This document shows, piece by piece, positions 1 through 5,191 of a DNA stretch of 5,191 nt. Origin of the DNA: Clostridiales bacterium (GTDB lineage Bacteria; Bacillota; Clostridia; Christensenellales; DUVY01); the NCBI GenBank assembly GCA_031290295.1, contig JAITNT010000130.1, positions 1 to 5,191 of the forward strand, in the 5' to 3' direction. Position 1 is the stretch's first letter. The number at the start of each line of letters is the position of its first letter. The translations under genes and the position numbers were made by a program. Under the pieces are notes generated by a model, which worked only from the letters and a program-made list of their open reading frames with translations, had not been told where the DNA came from and did not search any database.

Positions 1-1
1 C

Positions 2-982
2 AACGAAAACGCCGTCAAAATGGCGAGAATGTATACGGGCAGAAACAAGGTTTTTTCGCGCTACCGCAGCTACCACGGTTCCACGTTCGGGTCGGGTAAT
101 CTTACGGGCGAGCCGCGCCGTTTTCCTTTGGAGCCGGGAATACCCGGGTTCGTCAAATTTTTCGACCCGTATCTTTATCGCGAGACGATCGATTTCAAGT
201 CCGAAAAAGCCGCCTCGGAGTATTATGTTTCCAAGCTTCGCGAACAGATTATTTATGAGGGCGCGGAAAGCGTCGCGGCAATCGTATTAGAAACGGTAAC
301 CGGCTCTAACGGCGTTATTATACCGCCGTCGGGCTACTTGTCGGGAGTGCGTCGGGTGTGCGACGAGTTCGGCATAATCATGATATGCGACGAGGTTATG
401 GCGGGCTTCGGACGTACCGGCAAAATGTTCGCTTTCGAGCATTTCGGTATAAAGCCCGACATAATATCCTTTGCTAAGGGCGTAACCTGCGGTTATGTTC
501 AGCTAGGCGGAGTAGCCGTTTCCAAAAAAATAGCGGCGCATTTCGATGAGAATTTTCTGTCCTGCGGGCTTACCTACAGCGGTCATCCGCTTGCCTGCGC
601 CGCGGGTATCGCCTGCGTAAATTATTACGGCGAGCATAAAATACTCGACAACGTTAATGCGCGCGGCAAGGAGTTAAAGGCTATTTTAGCCGTACTGTCG
701 CAAAAACATAAGTGCGTGGGCGACGTGCGCGGTATAGGTCTGTTGTCGTCGATAGAGCTTGTCAAGGACAAAACGGGCAAGGAACCGTTAGTGCCCTACG
801 GCAAGGATCCGGCGGGGACTATGAACAAGGTTAACGCAGAGCTTAAAAAGCGCGGCTTCCTGACATACACGCATGAAAACATGTTCTTTATTTCGCCGCC
901 GCTGATTATCACCAAGGAACAGCTTGCGGAAGAAATGATAAAGGTTGACGAAGTGTTGACAGCGGTGGATTCTTGGTTGTAA
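2..982 (+). CDS. Class III (PLP-dependent) aminotransferase, 5' end missing
   Basis: A pyridoxal-phosphate aminotransferase of class III (omega-amino-acid type) that moves an amino group from a primary amine to a 2-oxo acid in the cytosol. The frame is open from base 2 and begins NENAVKMARMYTGR, which matches the conserved 'EANENA.K.AR.YTGR' block, so the ATG at 20 is internal. About 326 residues are visible, and roughly 110 N-terminal residues are probably lost off the window edge (family about 430-450). Counting from base 2: YHGST near 24-28; CDEVMAGFGRTG from about 129, with Asp130 facing the PLP ring nitrogen; FAKG with Lys159 as the Schiff-base lysine (codon 476-478); TYSGHP at 191-196, contacting the cofactor phosphate; SPPLIIT near the C-terminus. 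The Arg that alanine-type omega-transaminases carry just before the PPL motif is not evident. The gene is followed by an alcohol dehydrogenase, so an amine-to-aldehyde-to-alcohol route is likely. Taurine, GABA, beta-alanine or aminoethylphosphonate are possible substrates. The family call is firm; the substrate is inference. Confidence 0.93.
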   Translation, partial: NENAVKMARMYTGRNKVFSRYRSYHGSTFGSGNLTGEPRRFPLEPGIPGFVKFFDPYLYRETIDFKSEKAASEYYVSKLREQIIYEGAESVAAIVLETVTGSNGVIIPPSGYLSGVRRVCDEFGIIMICDEVMAGFGRTGKMFAFEHFGIKPDIISFAKGVTCGYVQLGGVAVSKKIAAHFDENFLSCGLTYSGHPLACAAGIACVNYYGEHKILDNVNARGKELKAILAVLSQKHKCVGDVRGIGLLSSIELVKDKTGKEPLVPYGKDPAGTMNKVNAELKKRGFLTYTHENMFFISPPLIITKEQLAEEMIKVDEVLTAVDSWL

Positions 983-985
983 TAT

Positions 986-1021
986 ATGAGTATCTACAAA
1001 AAGCTTGAGGAACGGTTTTGA
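986..1021 (+). other. Possible 11-codon mini-ORF between aminotransferase and dehydrogenase
   Basis: The gap between the two enzyme genes contains ATG 986 followed by MSIYKKLEERF and a TGA at 1019-1021, one base before the dehydrogenase ATG at 1023. I see no ribosome binding site ahead of ATG 986. Ribosomes ending the aminotransferase at 980-982 could re-initiate there and hand over to the dehydrogenase, which would explain that gene's distant Shine-Dalgarno. Chance occurrence is just as plausible for a frame this short. Confidence 0.15.
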
Positions 1022-1022
1022 T

Positions 1023-2120
1023 ATGAACATTAATTATTCTATGCCCACGAGGGTTATAATGTCGGACGGTTGCATTGCCGCAAACGGAGGGCTTATGCGG
1101 AGCTTAGGCAAAAAAGCGCTTATAGTTACAGGCAGAAGCTCGGCAAGGGTTAACGGCGCGTATGCCGACGTCGTCGACGCGCTAACCGCAAACGGTCAGG
1201 ATTTTGCGCTGTACGATAAGGTTATGAGTAATCCTACGGTAGCTTGCGCATACGCGGGCGCGGCGGTCGCCGTAAGCGAAAAGTGTGATTTTGTTATAGC
1301 GATAGGCGGCGGTTCGCCTATGGACGCAGCCAAGGGTATAGCCGTGCTTGCGGTAAATAAGGTTGCGCCGTCCGACATATTCTCCGTAAACGTGATTAAC
1401 GCGTTGCCTATAGCGGCGGTACCGACTACGGCGGGGACGGGTTCAGAGGTTACGCAGTACGCTATTCTTACCAATGACGCCGCTTGCACAAAGACGAGTA
1501 TTTCTTCACCCGAGCTTTTTCCGAGAATTGCTTTTTTGGATGCAAAGTACACCAAAAGCCTTGGCAAGGACGTGGCGATAAATACGGCGGTAGACGCGCT
1601 TTCTCACGCGGTCGAGGGTATGCTGTCGGCGCGTTCGTCGCCGATAAGCGACGCGCTCGCGCTTGACGGTATCGAGCTGATTTCAGAATGCTTCGAGGCG
1701 CTGGAATCGGGCACGCTCACGGATTCCGTCCGCGAGAAGCTGTTGCTTGCCTCTACGCTCGCGGGCATGGTAATTGCCAACACCGGAACTACGGCGGTAC
1801 ACGCCATGGGGTACTCGCTTACTTATTTTCACGATATCGACCACGGCAGAGCTAACGGACTTACTCTCGGGTACTTTTTGGAATTCGTTTCCAAAACGGA
1901 GCCGGGGCTTGTCGAAAATATACTTAGGGCGATGAACAAAAAAACGGTTGCGGATTTTCAAAAAGCCTTAGATATGCTTTTGGGCAAGCATGAAAAAATC
2001 ACCGCCGTCCAAATCGGGACGTATGCGGAAAAAGCGTTTAACACTAAAAATATAGGCAATTGTAAGGTAAAGCCTAGCAAAGAGGAGCTTATTATTATTC
2101 TAACAAAGGCTGTCGGGTAG
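1023..2120 (+). CDS. Iron-containing alcohol dehydrogenase (group III), aldehyde reductase candidate
   Basis: An NAD(P)-dependent, metal-dependent alcohol dehydrogenase of 365 residues, close to the usual 370-390. It probably reduces the aldehyde made by the upstream aminotransferase. The N-terminus MNINYSMPTRVIMSDGC fits the family start 'MNFxYxMPTKIIFGKGC', so ATG 1023 is preferred over an in-frame TTG at 1005. The sequence gaggaa (1007-1012) lies 10 bases before the ATG, a somewhat long spacing, and it overlaps the TTG candidate. The dinucleotide-binding motif GGGSPMDAAK is at 95-104 and PTTAGTGSE at 134-142. All four metal ligands are visible: Asp191 and His195 in VDALSHAVEG, then His260 (VHAMGY) and His274 (DIDHG), 14 residues apart as in FucO. 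Sulfoacetaldehyde reductases (SarD, TauF) and 4-hydroxybutyrate dehydrogenases both belong to this superfamily, and the sequence alone does not separate them for me. It lies 40 bases after the aminotransferase and 9 bases before the next gene, so it is clearly in one operon. Confidence 0.93.
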   Translation: MNINYSMPTRVIMSDGCIAANGGLMRSLGKKALIVTGRSSARVNGAYADVVDALTANGQDFALYDKVMSNPTVACAYAGAAVAVSEKCDFVIAIGGGSPMDAAKGIAVLAVNKVAPSDIFSVNVINALPIAAVPTTAGTGSEVTQYAILTNDAACTKTSISSPELFPRIAFLDAKYTKSLGKDVAINTAVDALSHAVEGMLSARSSPISDALALDGIELISECFEALESGTLTDSVREKLLLASTLAGMVIANTGTTAVHAMGYSLTYFHDIDHGRANGLTLGYFLEFVSKTEPGLVENILRAMNKKTVADFQKALDMLLGKHEKITAVQIGTYAEKAFNTKNIGNCKVKPSKEELIIILTKAVG

Positions 2121-2129
2121 GAGGAAATT

Positions 2130-2540
2130 ATGACTGCAAAAAAATATACGAACGCCGGGGTTGCGCTTTTGGAGGACTACATTCCGCTCAAAAACTTTCG
2201 CACTATAACGCTGAAGCAGTTGACGGTGCAGGGCGGGTACAGTGAATACGGCGTGGAAATCGAGGTTACGCCCGAGTTTTCAAGGTCGCTGAACGTTTCG
2301 GTGGATTGGGATGGTCGCATTTACGGTTTTACGCACGGCGCCGGCGCGCTTACCGCGCTTATGCACCGGTTAGACGGCGATAACGCCGCAAAAGGCAAGG
2401 TCTATTTGAACGATTGGGGCGATAATAAATTTTTGTTGCTTGCCGCAAATCATGACGAAAGCAACGAGCAGGCGTTCTTCGTAACGAGCGGAGAGGTAAA
2501 AAATCTTCTCGATAATTGTATGTGCGGCAAGGACGTTTAA
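2130..2540 (+). CDS. Unrecognised 136-residue protein, third gene of the aminotransferase operon
   Basis: I do not recognise this protein. It is certainly meant to be translated: a strong AGGAGG (2119-2124) overlaps the stop codon of the dehydrogenase and sits 5 bases before ATG 2130, so translation is probably coupled. The product is soluble, with no signal peptide or membrane segment. It is mixed alpha/beta in appearance, with several alternating hydrophobic stretches (around RTITLKQLTVQ, GVEIEVTP, LNVSVDWDGRIYGF, KFLLLAAN and QAFFVTSG). Aromatic and Asp/Gly-rich turns such as DWDGR and NDWGDN resemble a small beta-rich or barrel fold. The C-terminus ends in CMCGKDV, with two cysteines one residue apart. 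No catalytic motif is evident. Position alone suggests an accessory role in the same amine pathway, for example ligand binding, a small lyase/isomerase or an enzyme partner. That is inference only. Confidence 0.85.
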   Translation: MTAKKYTNAGVALLEDYIPLKNFRTITLKQLTVQGGYSEYGVEIEVTPEFSRSLNVSVDWDGRIYGFTHGAGALTALMHRLDGDNAAKGKVYLNDWGDNKFLLLAANHDESNEQAFFVTSGEVKNLLDNCMCGKDV

Positions 2541-2545
2541 TTAAC

Positions 2546-2584
2546 CCGCAGCCGAAGGAAAAAACTTTTAATGCCTACGGGCGG
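2546..2584. terminator. Weak imperfect hairpin in the 44-base convergent gap
   Basis: Between the converging stop codons, an imperfect stem can be drawn by hand: 2546-2549 with 2581-2584, 2552-2554 with 2578-2580, and 2556-2558 with 2574-2576. It has a 2-base bulge, one mismatch and a 15-base A/T-rich loop. The stem is GC-rich and could slow polymerase from both sides, but neither side has a good T-tract. Its location is the best argument for a shared terminator, and I hold the call weakly. Confidence 0.3.
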
Positions 2585-2935
2585 TCATTCGGTCTCTTCT
2601 TCCTCGTCTTTTTCCGGGCTAAGCTTGTTAATCATAGTCATTCTGTCGATAGGCAGGCAGAAGCAAACGCCGTTGGCGGGGGTAGTAACGCCCGCTTTTT
2701 GAGGAATTGCCTCCATGATTTTGTCGGCGGTTTCCTCGTCTACAAGGCTGATTACGATTTCCTTTTCAGGCTCGACGTGAATACCCAAAAAGGATTTTAG
2801 GTTTGCCGCGGTTCCGCGCGCATTAATAATTGTCGCGCCGCGCGCGCCGCATTCGCGCGCCGCCTCGACGGCGGTATCGCCGAAGCCCGCGTTAATTATG
2901 ATGAACAATGCTCTCATATTGTCGTTGTTTTCCAT
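2585..2935 (-). CDS. P-II-like small regulatory protein A
   Basis: A 116-residue P-II-superfamily protein, probably a trimeric cytosolic sensor that binds a nucleotide or other small ligand and acts on a partner. It shows the P-II order: an N-terminal strand (RALFIIINAGF), a helix with AARECGARGATIIN (about 25-38), the motif FLGIHVEPEKEIVISLV (49-65), a helix DEETADKIMEAI, and a B-loop-like AGVTTPANG followed by CFCLPID (81-97). The span where classical GlnB/GlnK carry a long T-loop with the uridylylated Tyr51 is short, with no equivalent Tyr, so classical uridylylation is unlikely. The tail is strongly acidic (EKDEEEETE). The ATG at 2935 is chosen because AGAGGT (2941-2946) lies 5 bases upstream and overlaps the stop of the preceding gene; the internal Met7 has no such site. 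It is the last gene of the DUF1538 operon, 10 bases after its paralogue. Confidence 0.85.
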   Translation of the reverse strand: MENNDNMRALFIIINAGFGDTAVEAARECGARGATIINARGTAANLKSFLGIHVEPEKEIVISLVDEETADKIMEAIPQKAGVTTPANGVCFCLPIDRMTMINKLSPEKDEEEETE

Positions 2936-2945
2936 GATACACCTC

Positions 2946-3254
2946 TTAATACTTTAGTTTATCTATCGGTACGGAAAAAGCTATTCCGGTATTCGGCTTG
3001 TTGAATTTGAACCTTTCTATAAGTATGTCGAATGCGCGCGCGCTGTTTTCGCGGCTGATAAGCCCTATAAGAAGCACCTTTTCCTGTTCCACATGGAAGC
3101 CGAACGCCTGCAAAAACTGGTTGCTTTTTACCGAGCCTTTGCCGTAAACCGTGTGAAAAAACATTTCCTTGCACTCGGTCAACTCTTTTATAAGCTCGTC
3201 CTTGATATTTCTGTTAGCGATAACAAATAACGCTACGACCTCGCCTTTACTCAT
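2946..3254 (-). CDS. P-II-like small regulatory protein B
   Basis: A 102-residue paralogue of the following gene. The motif QAFGFHVEQEKVLLIGLI (49-66) aligns with the corresponding block of protein A, and the C-terminal pattern KPNTGIAFSVPIDKLKY matches PANGVCFCLPIDRM. The N-terminal strand is GEVVALFVIAN, followed by a helix (KDELIKELTECKEM). The canonical T-loop is again very short. AGGAGG (3266-3271) precedes the ATG with 11 bases between, a slightly long distance, but an in-frame TAA directly abuts the ATG, so no longer start is possible. It lies 26 bases downstream of the DUF1538 gene. Two divergent P-II-like copies in one operon suggest a heteromeric regulator or two separate signals acting on the membrane protein. 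Membership of the broad P-II-like fold is fairly secure; the ligand is unknown. Confidence 0.82.
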   Translation of the reverse strand: MSKGEVVALFVIANRNIKDELIKELTECKEMFFHTVYGKGSVKSNQFLQAFGFHVEQEKVLLIGLISRENSARAFDILIERFKFNKPNTGIAFSVPIDKLKY

Positions 3255-3280
3255 TTATATACAAACCTCCTCTGCGACCG

Positions 3281-4930
3281 TTATTCTTCAAGCGCAGGAT
3301 TATTAAAATCGGTATTGCGGGAATCGAAACCGTCGGCGGTCTCCCCGGCGGGCGCGTCGAGTAATGCCGACAGCTCGTCAAGCCCGGTAAGCTCGCCGCC
3401 CGCGGTAAGCGTGTCGAGCAAGTCTGCCTCCGCAACCGCGATTGCAGGTACGGCTTGTTGGGCGCGTTTGCTTTGAAGCGCGTACAGCATACCCAGCAAC
3501 TGAACGGCGATAAGAGGGACGACGGAAATAAACGCGATCATGCCGAAGCCCTCGGTCATGGGCGCTTGTCCCAAAGCGCCGCTCGCCCCTAACGTCATAG
3601 GGGTAAGAAATGCCGAGGTTATCGCGCCGCCCGTAACGCCACCCGAATCGAACGCCAAGCCTACGAACAGCTTAGGCGTGAATATAAGCAGCAACAGAGC
3701 GACGGCGTACAGCGGGATCAGGAACCAAAGAATATTTATACCGGTAAGGATTTTAAGCAGGGATAAAAAAGCCGCCAAGCCTATTCCGATAGAGAGTGTA
3801 ATACGCATAACCGTCTTTTTGATGTGACCGTTAGTGATTTCCTCGACCTGCTCGCCGAGAACTACTACCGCAGGCTCGCTCAAGGTAATAGCAAAGCCTA
3901 AGAAGAAGCCTATGGGAAGCATAAGCCACTTGAACCAACCGGCGCGCGACGGATCCATGAATACCTGACCGATTTGTTCTCCCGCAAAGGCGAAACCGAA
4001 ATCGATACCCGAAAGGAAAACGAGCAGTCCGGCATAAACTACGCCGCTGCCAGCCAAAATCCGTACTAATTGTTTCTTCGGCAGCTTAATAAATGCGAAT
4101 TGAAATATTAAAAATATGATTATGATTGGCATTAAGGCAAGCGCGACGTTGCCGAGATTTTCAACGATTATTCCGCCGAGCCTGTTGTCGGAAATAGCCT
4201 CGTACGGTTTTTCGCCCTTTGCTCCCAAAATCAACCCGTAAATAAACACGGCGATAATAGGGCCGATAGAGGCAAGCCCGATTATGCCGAAGCTCTCGTC
4301 GTTTGTTTTTGATTTACTCATTGTCGCCGACACGCCCAACCCGAGCGCTAATATGAACGGAACCGAAACGTCGCCCGTAGTCGCGCCGCTCGCATCAAAC
4401 GCCAGGGCTTGATATTGAGGCGGTACCAAGAACACTAACGCGAACGTCAATATGTAAAACACCGTAAAGCATAGCTTGAGATTTATATTTTTTATTACCC
4501 TGAACAACGCGAACGCGACAAATATTCCGATACCCGCGCCCAGTACAAAAATGAACACGAACCTGTTTATTTCCGGGGTCATGTAGTTAACCTGACCCGC
4601 TAGCACGAATAGAGCCGGCTCCGCTACCGTGGCGAGAAGTCCGAATAAGAAGCCGAACATTATTATAAACGCGGGTTTTTTGAGCTTATCGAGCGAGCCG
4701 CCGACCAACTTGCCGATAGGCATTATACTGTTATCCAGACCGACGAGGAATAAGGTTTGACCGACCAGCACGAAGATATAGCCTAATATAAGCTTAACTA
4801 TTTCTTCCGCCCCGATATCCTTAACGGTTGCGCCCGCGCTCGGTGAAATAAAAATGCAGACTATCGCTACGATAGCCAACAGCGGCAGAGACGAAATTAA
4901 GACATCCTTAAGCGTGCGTAAAAATTTCAT
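3281..4930 (-). CDS. DUF1538 family membrane protein, tandem-duplicated, probable cation transporter
   Basis: An integral membrane protein of 549 residues with about 12-14 hydrophobic segments in two homologous halves, each a DUF1538-type unit. VAEPALFVLAGQV (102-114) matches LSEPAVVVLGEQV (350-362); LAFDASGATTGD (176-187) matches LAFDSGGVTGGA (424-435 region); FGIIGLASIGPIIAV (from 214) matches FGMIAFISVVPLIAV (from 462). The offset is a constant 248 residues. Glu104/Glu352 and Asp179/Asp427 fall within or beside membrane segments and are good candidates for ion binding. From memory, a DUF1538 pair in Halomonas (UmpAB) was reported as a Na+(Li+,K+)/H+ antiporter; here both units sit in one chain. 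A hydrophilic tail (about 486-549) is rich in Asp/Glu. The start at 4930 is preferred because GGAGG (4937-4941) sits 6 bases upstream. The in-frame ATG at 4948 lies inside the likely -10 box, so it would not be transcribed. Two P-II-like genes follow in the operon. Ion specificity is inference. Confidence 0.88.
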   Translation of the reverse strand: MKFLRTLKDVLISSLPLLAIVAIVCIFISPSAGATVKDIGAEEIVKLILGYIFVLVGQTLFLVGLDNSIMPIGKLVGGSLDKLKKPAFIIMFGFLFGLLATVAEPALFVLAGQVNYMTPEINRFVFIFVLGAGIGIFVAFALFRVIKNINLKLCFTVFYILTFALVFLVPPQYQALAFDASGATTGDVSVPFILALGLGVSATMSKSKTNDESFGIIGLASIGPIIAVFIYGLILGAKGEKPYEAISDNRLGGIIVENLGNVALALMPIIIIFLIFQFAFIKLPKKQLVRILAGSGVVYAGLLVFLSGIDFGFAFAGEQIGQVFMDPSRAGWFKWLMLPIGFFLGFAITLSEPAVVVLGEQVEEITNGHIKKTVMRITLSIGIGLAAFLSLLKILTGINILWFLIPLYAVALLLLIFTPKLFVGLAFDSGGVTGGAITSAFLTPMTLGASGALGQAPMTEGFGMIAFISVVPLIAVQLLGMLYALQSKRAQQAVPAIAVAEADLLDTLTAGGELTGLDELSALLDAPAGETADGFDSRNTDFNNPALEE

Positions 4931-4946
4931 GCTTTTCCTCCGAATC

Positions 4947-4976
4947 ATTATACCACACGGTACGGATTTCGGGCAA
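4947..4976 (-). promoter_or_regulatory. Probable sigma-A promoter for the DUF1538 operon
   Basis: On the minus strand there is a perfect extended -10, TGGTATAAT (4955-4947), with TTGCCC (4976-4971) as a partial -35 at 18 bases spacing. Transcription would begin near 4940, leaving a leader of only about 10 bases that starts at the ribosome binding site GGAGG. The -10 match is excellent. The very short leader is unusual, so another start further upstream cannot be excluded. Confidence 0.6.
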
Positions 4977-5031
4977 TTCTTTGCAAGCTTTTATACATAA
5001 TAATTTTTGACGGGTAAGTTTGAAAGAAAGC

Positions 5032-5079
5032 GGCAAGCATTTGAGAATAGTTTGTTAAAACTATTCTCAAATGCTTGCC
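5032..5079. repeat. Perfect 22-bp inverted repeat with a 4-base loop
   Basis: Arms 5032-5053 and 5058-5079 are exact reverse complements around the loop gtta (5054-5057). The left arm begins ggcaagcatttgag and ends atagttt. The arms are AT-rich (8 of 22 G/C). No run of T of terminator quality follows on either strand. The right arm contains the -35 box of the rightward promoter, and the repeat lies between divergent promoters. It may be an operator dyad, a small interspersed palindromic element, or the end of a mobile element; a Rho-independent terminator is less likely. Confidence 0.9.
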
Positions 5080-5103
5080 TTTACCTGCGTATTGTGCTAA
5101 AAT
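5075..5103 (+). promoter_or_regulatory. Probable rightward promoter at the window end
   Basis: TTGCCT (5075-5080) and the extended -10 TGCTAAAAT (5095-5103) are separated by 17 bases, a close match to the sigma-A consensus. The predicted transcription start is near 5110, which coincides with an ATG. The -35 lies inside the right arm of the inverted repeat, so a protein bound to that dyad, or a cruciform there, would be expected to interfere with initiation. Confidence 0.5.
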
Positions 5104-5109
5104 AACACT

Positions 5110-5191
5110 ATGAAACAAACGTTAACTAACATATCCGCCACAACGAATTCAAAAGCGAATGGTGGGGGGGGGTCTCTCTCTCTCTCTCTCT
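5110..5191 (+). CDS. Possible 5' end of a rightward gene, running into low-complexity sequence
   Basis: ATG 5110 opens a frame that begins MKQTLTNISATTNSKANG and stays open to the window edge. Its last part is read from a G-run and TC repeat as Gly then Ser/Leu, so it is not informative. I see no ribosome binding site, and the promoter just upstream would start transcription at about this base, so the message would have to be leaderless. The true start may lie beyond the window. I do not recognise the peptide. Confidence 0.2.
   Translation, partial: MKQTLTNISATTNSKANGGGGSLSLSL
5164..5191. repeat. G9 run plus (TC)n tract at the window end, probable sequencing or assembly artefact
   Basis: Nine G at 5164-5172 are followed directly by 19 bases of alternating T and C that reach the last base. 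Nothing else in the window has this composition. Homopolymer G followed by a simple dinucleotide repeat at a sequence edge is typical of a contig end extended by low-quality or chimeric reads. A genuine microsatellite is possible but would be unusual in this kind of genome. Confidence 0.75.

Noticed and set aside
1005..1022. TTG at 1005 as the start of the alcohol dehydrogenase
   Set aside because: It overlaps the likely Shine-Dalgarno, and the family N-terminus aligns from ATG 1023 (MNINYSMPTR). The six extra residues are not family-like.
1196..1567. Minus-strand open frame of 123 codons inside the dehydrogenase gene
   Set aside because: It is antisense to a clearly conserved enzyme, including its GGGSP and PTTAGTGSE regions, and has no start signal of its own.
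2516..2800. Plus-strand open frame overlapping the third gene and P-II-like protein A
   Set aside because: It lies antisense to a conserved small protein, has no ribosome binding site, and its translation shows no recognisable domain.
2815..2875. Dense cluster of alternating GC (gcgcgc) suggesting Z-DNA or a regulatory island
   Set aside because: It is explained by Ala/Arg/Gly codons of the P-II-like protein (AARECGARGATIIN region).
3540..3827. Plus-strand open frame of 95 codons inside the DUF1538 gene
   Set aside because: It is the complement of the conserved second repeat half of the membrane protein, with no independent evidence of coding.
4931..4948. ATG at 4948 as the start of the DUF1538 protein
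   Set aside because: It overlaps the TATAAT -10 box on the minus strand and has no ribosome binding site. ATG 4930 has GGAGG at 6 bases.
5032..5079. Rho-independent terminator interpretation of the 22-bp inverted repeat
   Set aside because: The stem is AT-rich, no T-tract follows on either strand, and the repeat sits upstream of divergent promoters rather than after a gene.
1..5191. CRISPR array, tRNA or rRNA genes, or insertion sequence
   Set aside because: I saw no regularly spaced repeats, no recognisable tRNA or rRNA sequence, and no transposase-like protein in any frame.

Overview
The window looks like chromosomal DNA of an anaerobic bacterium of the Bacillota, most likely an uncultured member of the Clostridia. 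The reasons are AGGAGG-type ribosome binding sites, an iron-type alcohol dehydrogenase, and a DUF1538 membrane protein operon with P-II-like proteins. The lineage is an inference, since no rRNA or other marker gene is present. The last bases are a G-run followed by a (TC)n tract, so this may be the edge of a metagenomic contig.

Layout. Bases 2-2540 on the plus strand hold a compact three-gene operon: a class III (PLP) aminotransferase missing its 5' end, an iron-dependent alcohol dehydrogenase (best start 1023), and a 136-residue protein I do not recognise. Bases 2585-4930 on the minus strand hold a second, convergent operon: a 549-residue DUF1538 membrane protein made of two homologous halves, then two small paralogous P-II-like proteins. 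The operons meet tail to tail across 44 bases, which contain only a weak imperfect hairpin. Bases 4931-5191 are intergenic or terminal. They hold a promoter reading left into the DUF1538 operon, a perfect 22-bp inverted repeat with a 4-base loop, a promoter reading right whose -35 box lies in the repeat, and a short open frame that runs into low-complexity sequence.

How the genes may work together. Aminotransferase plus alcohol dehydrogenase suggests conversion of a primary amine to an aldehyde and then an alcohol, taking nitrogen from the amine and disposing of the aldehyde. Taurine to sulfoacetaldehyde to isethionate is the most attractive candidate. GABA to 4-hydroxybutyrate, beta-alanine to 3-hydroxypropionate and aminoethylphosphonate are real alternatives, and nothing in the window decides between them. 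In the minus-strand operon, the P-II-like pair probably senses a small metabolite and controls the DUF1538 protein, a likely cation transporter, much as GlnK controls AmtB. Both operons may concern nitrogen or small-ion balance, but their convergent arrangement does not show that they are functionally linked.
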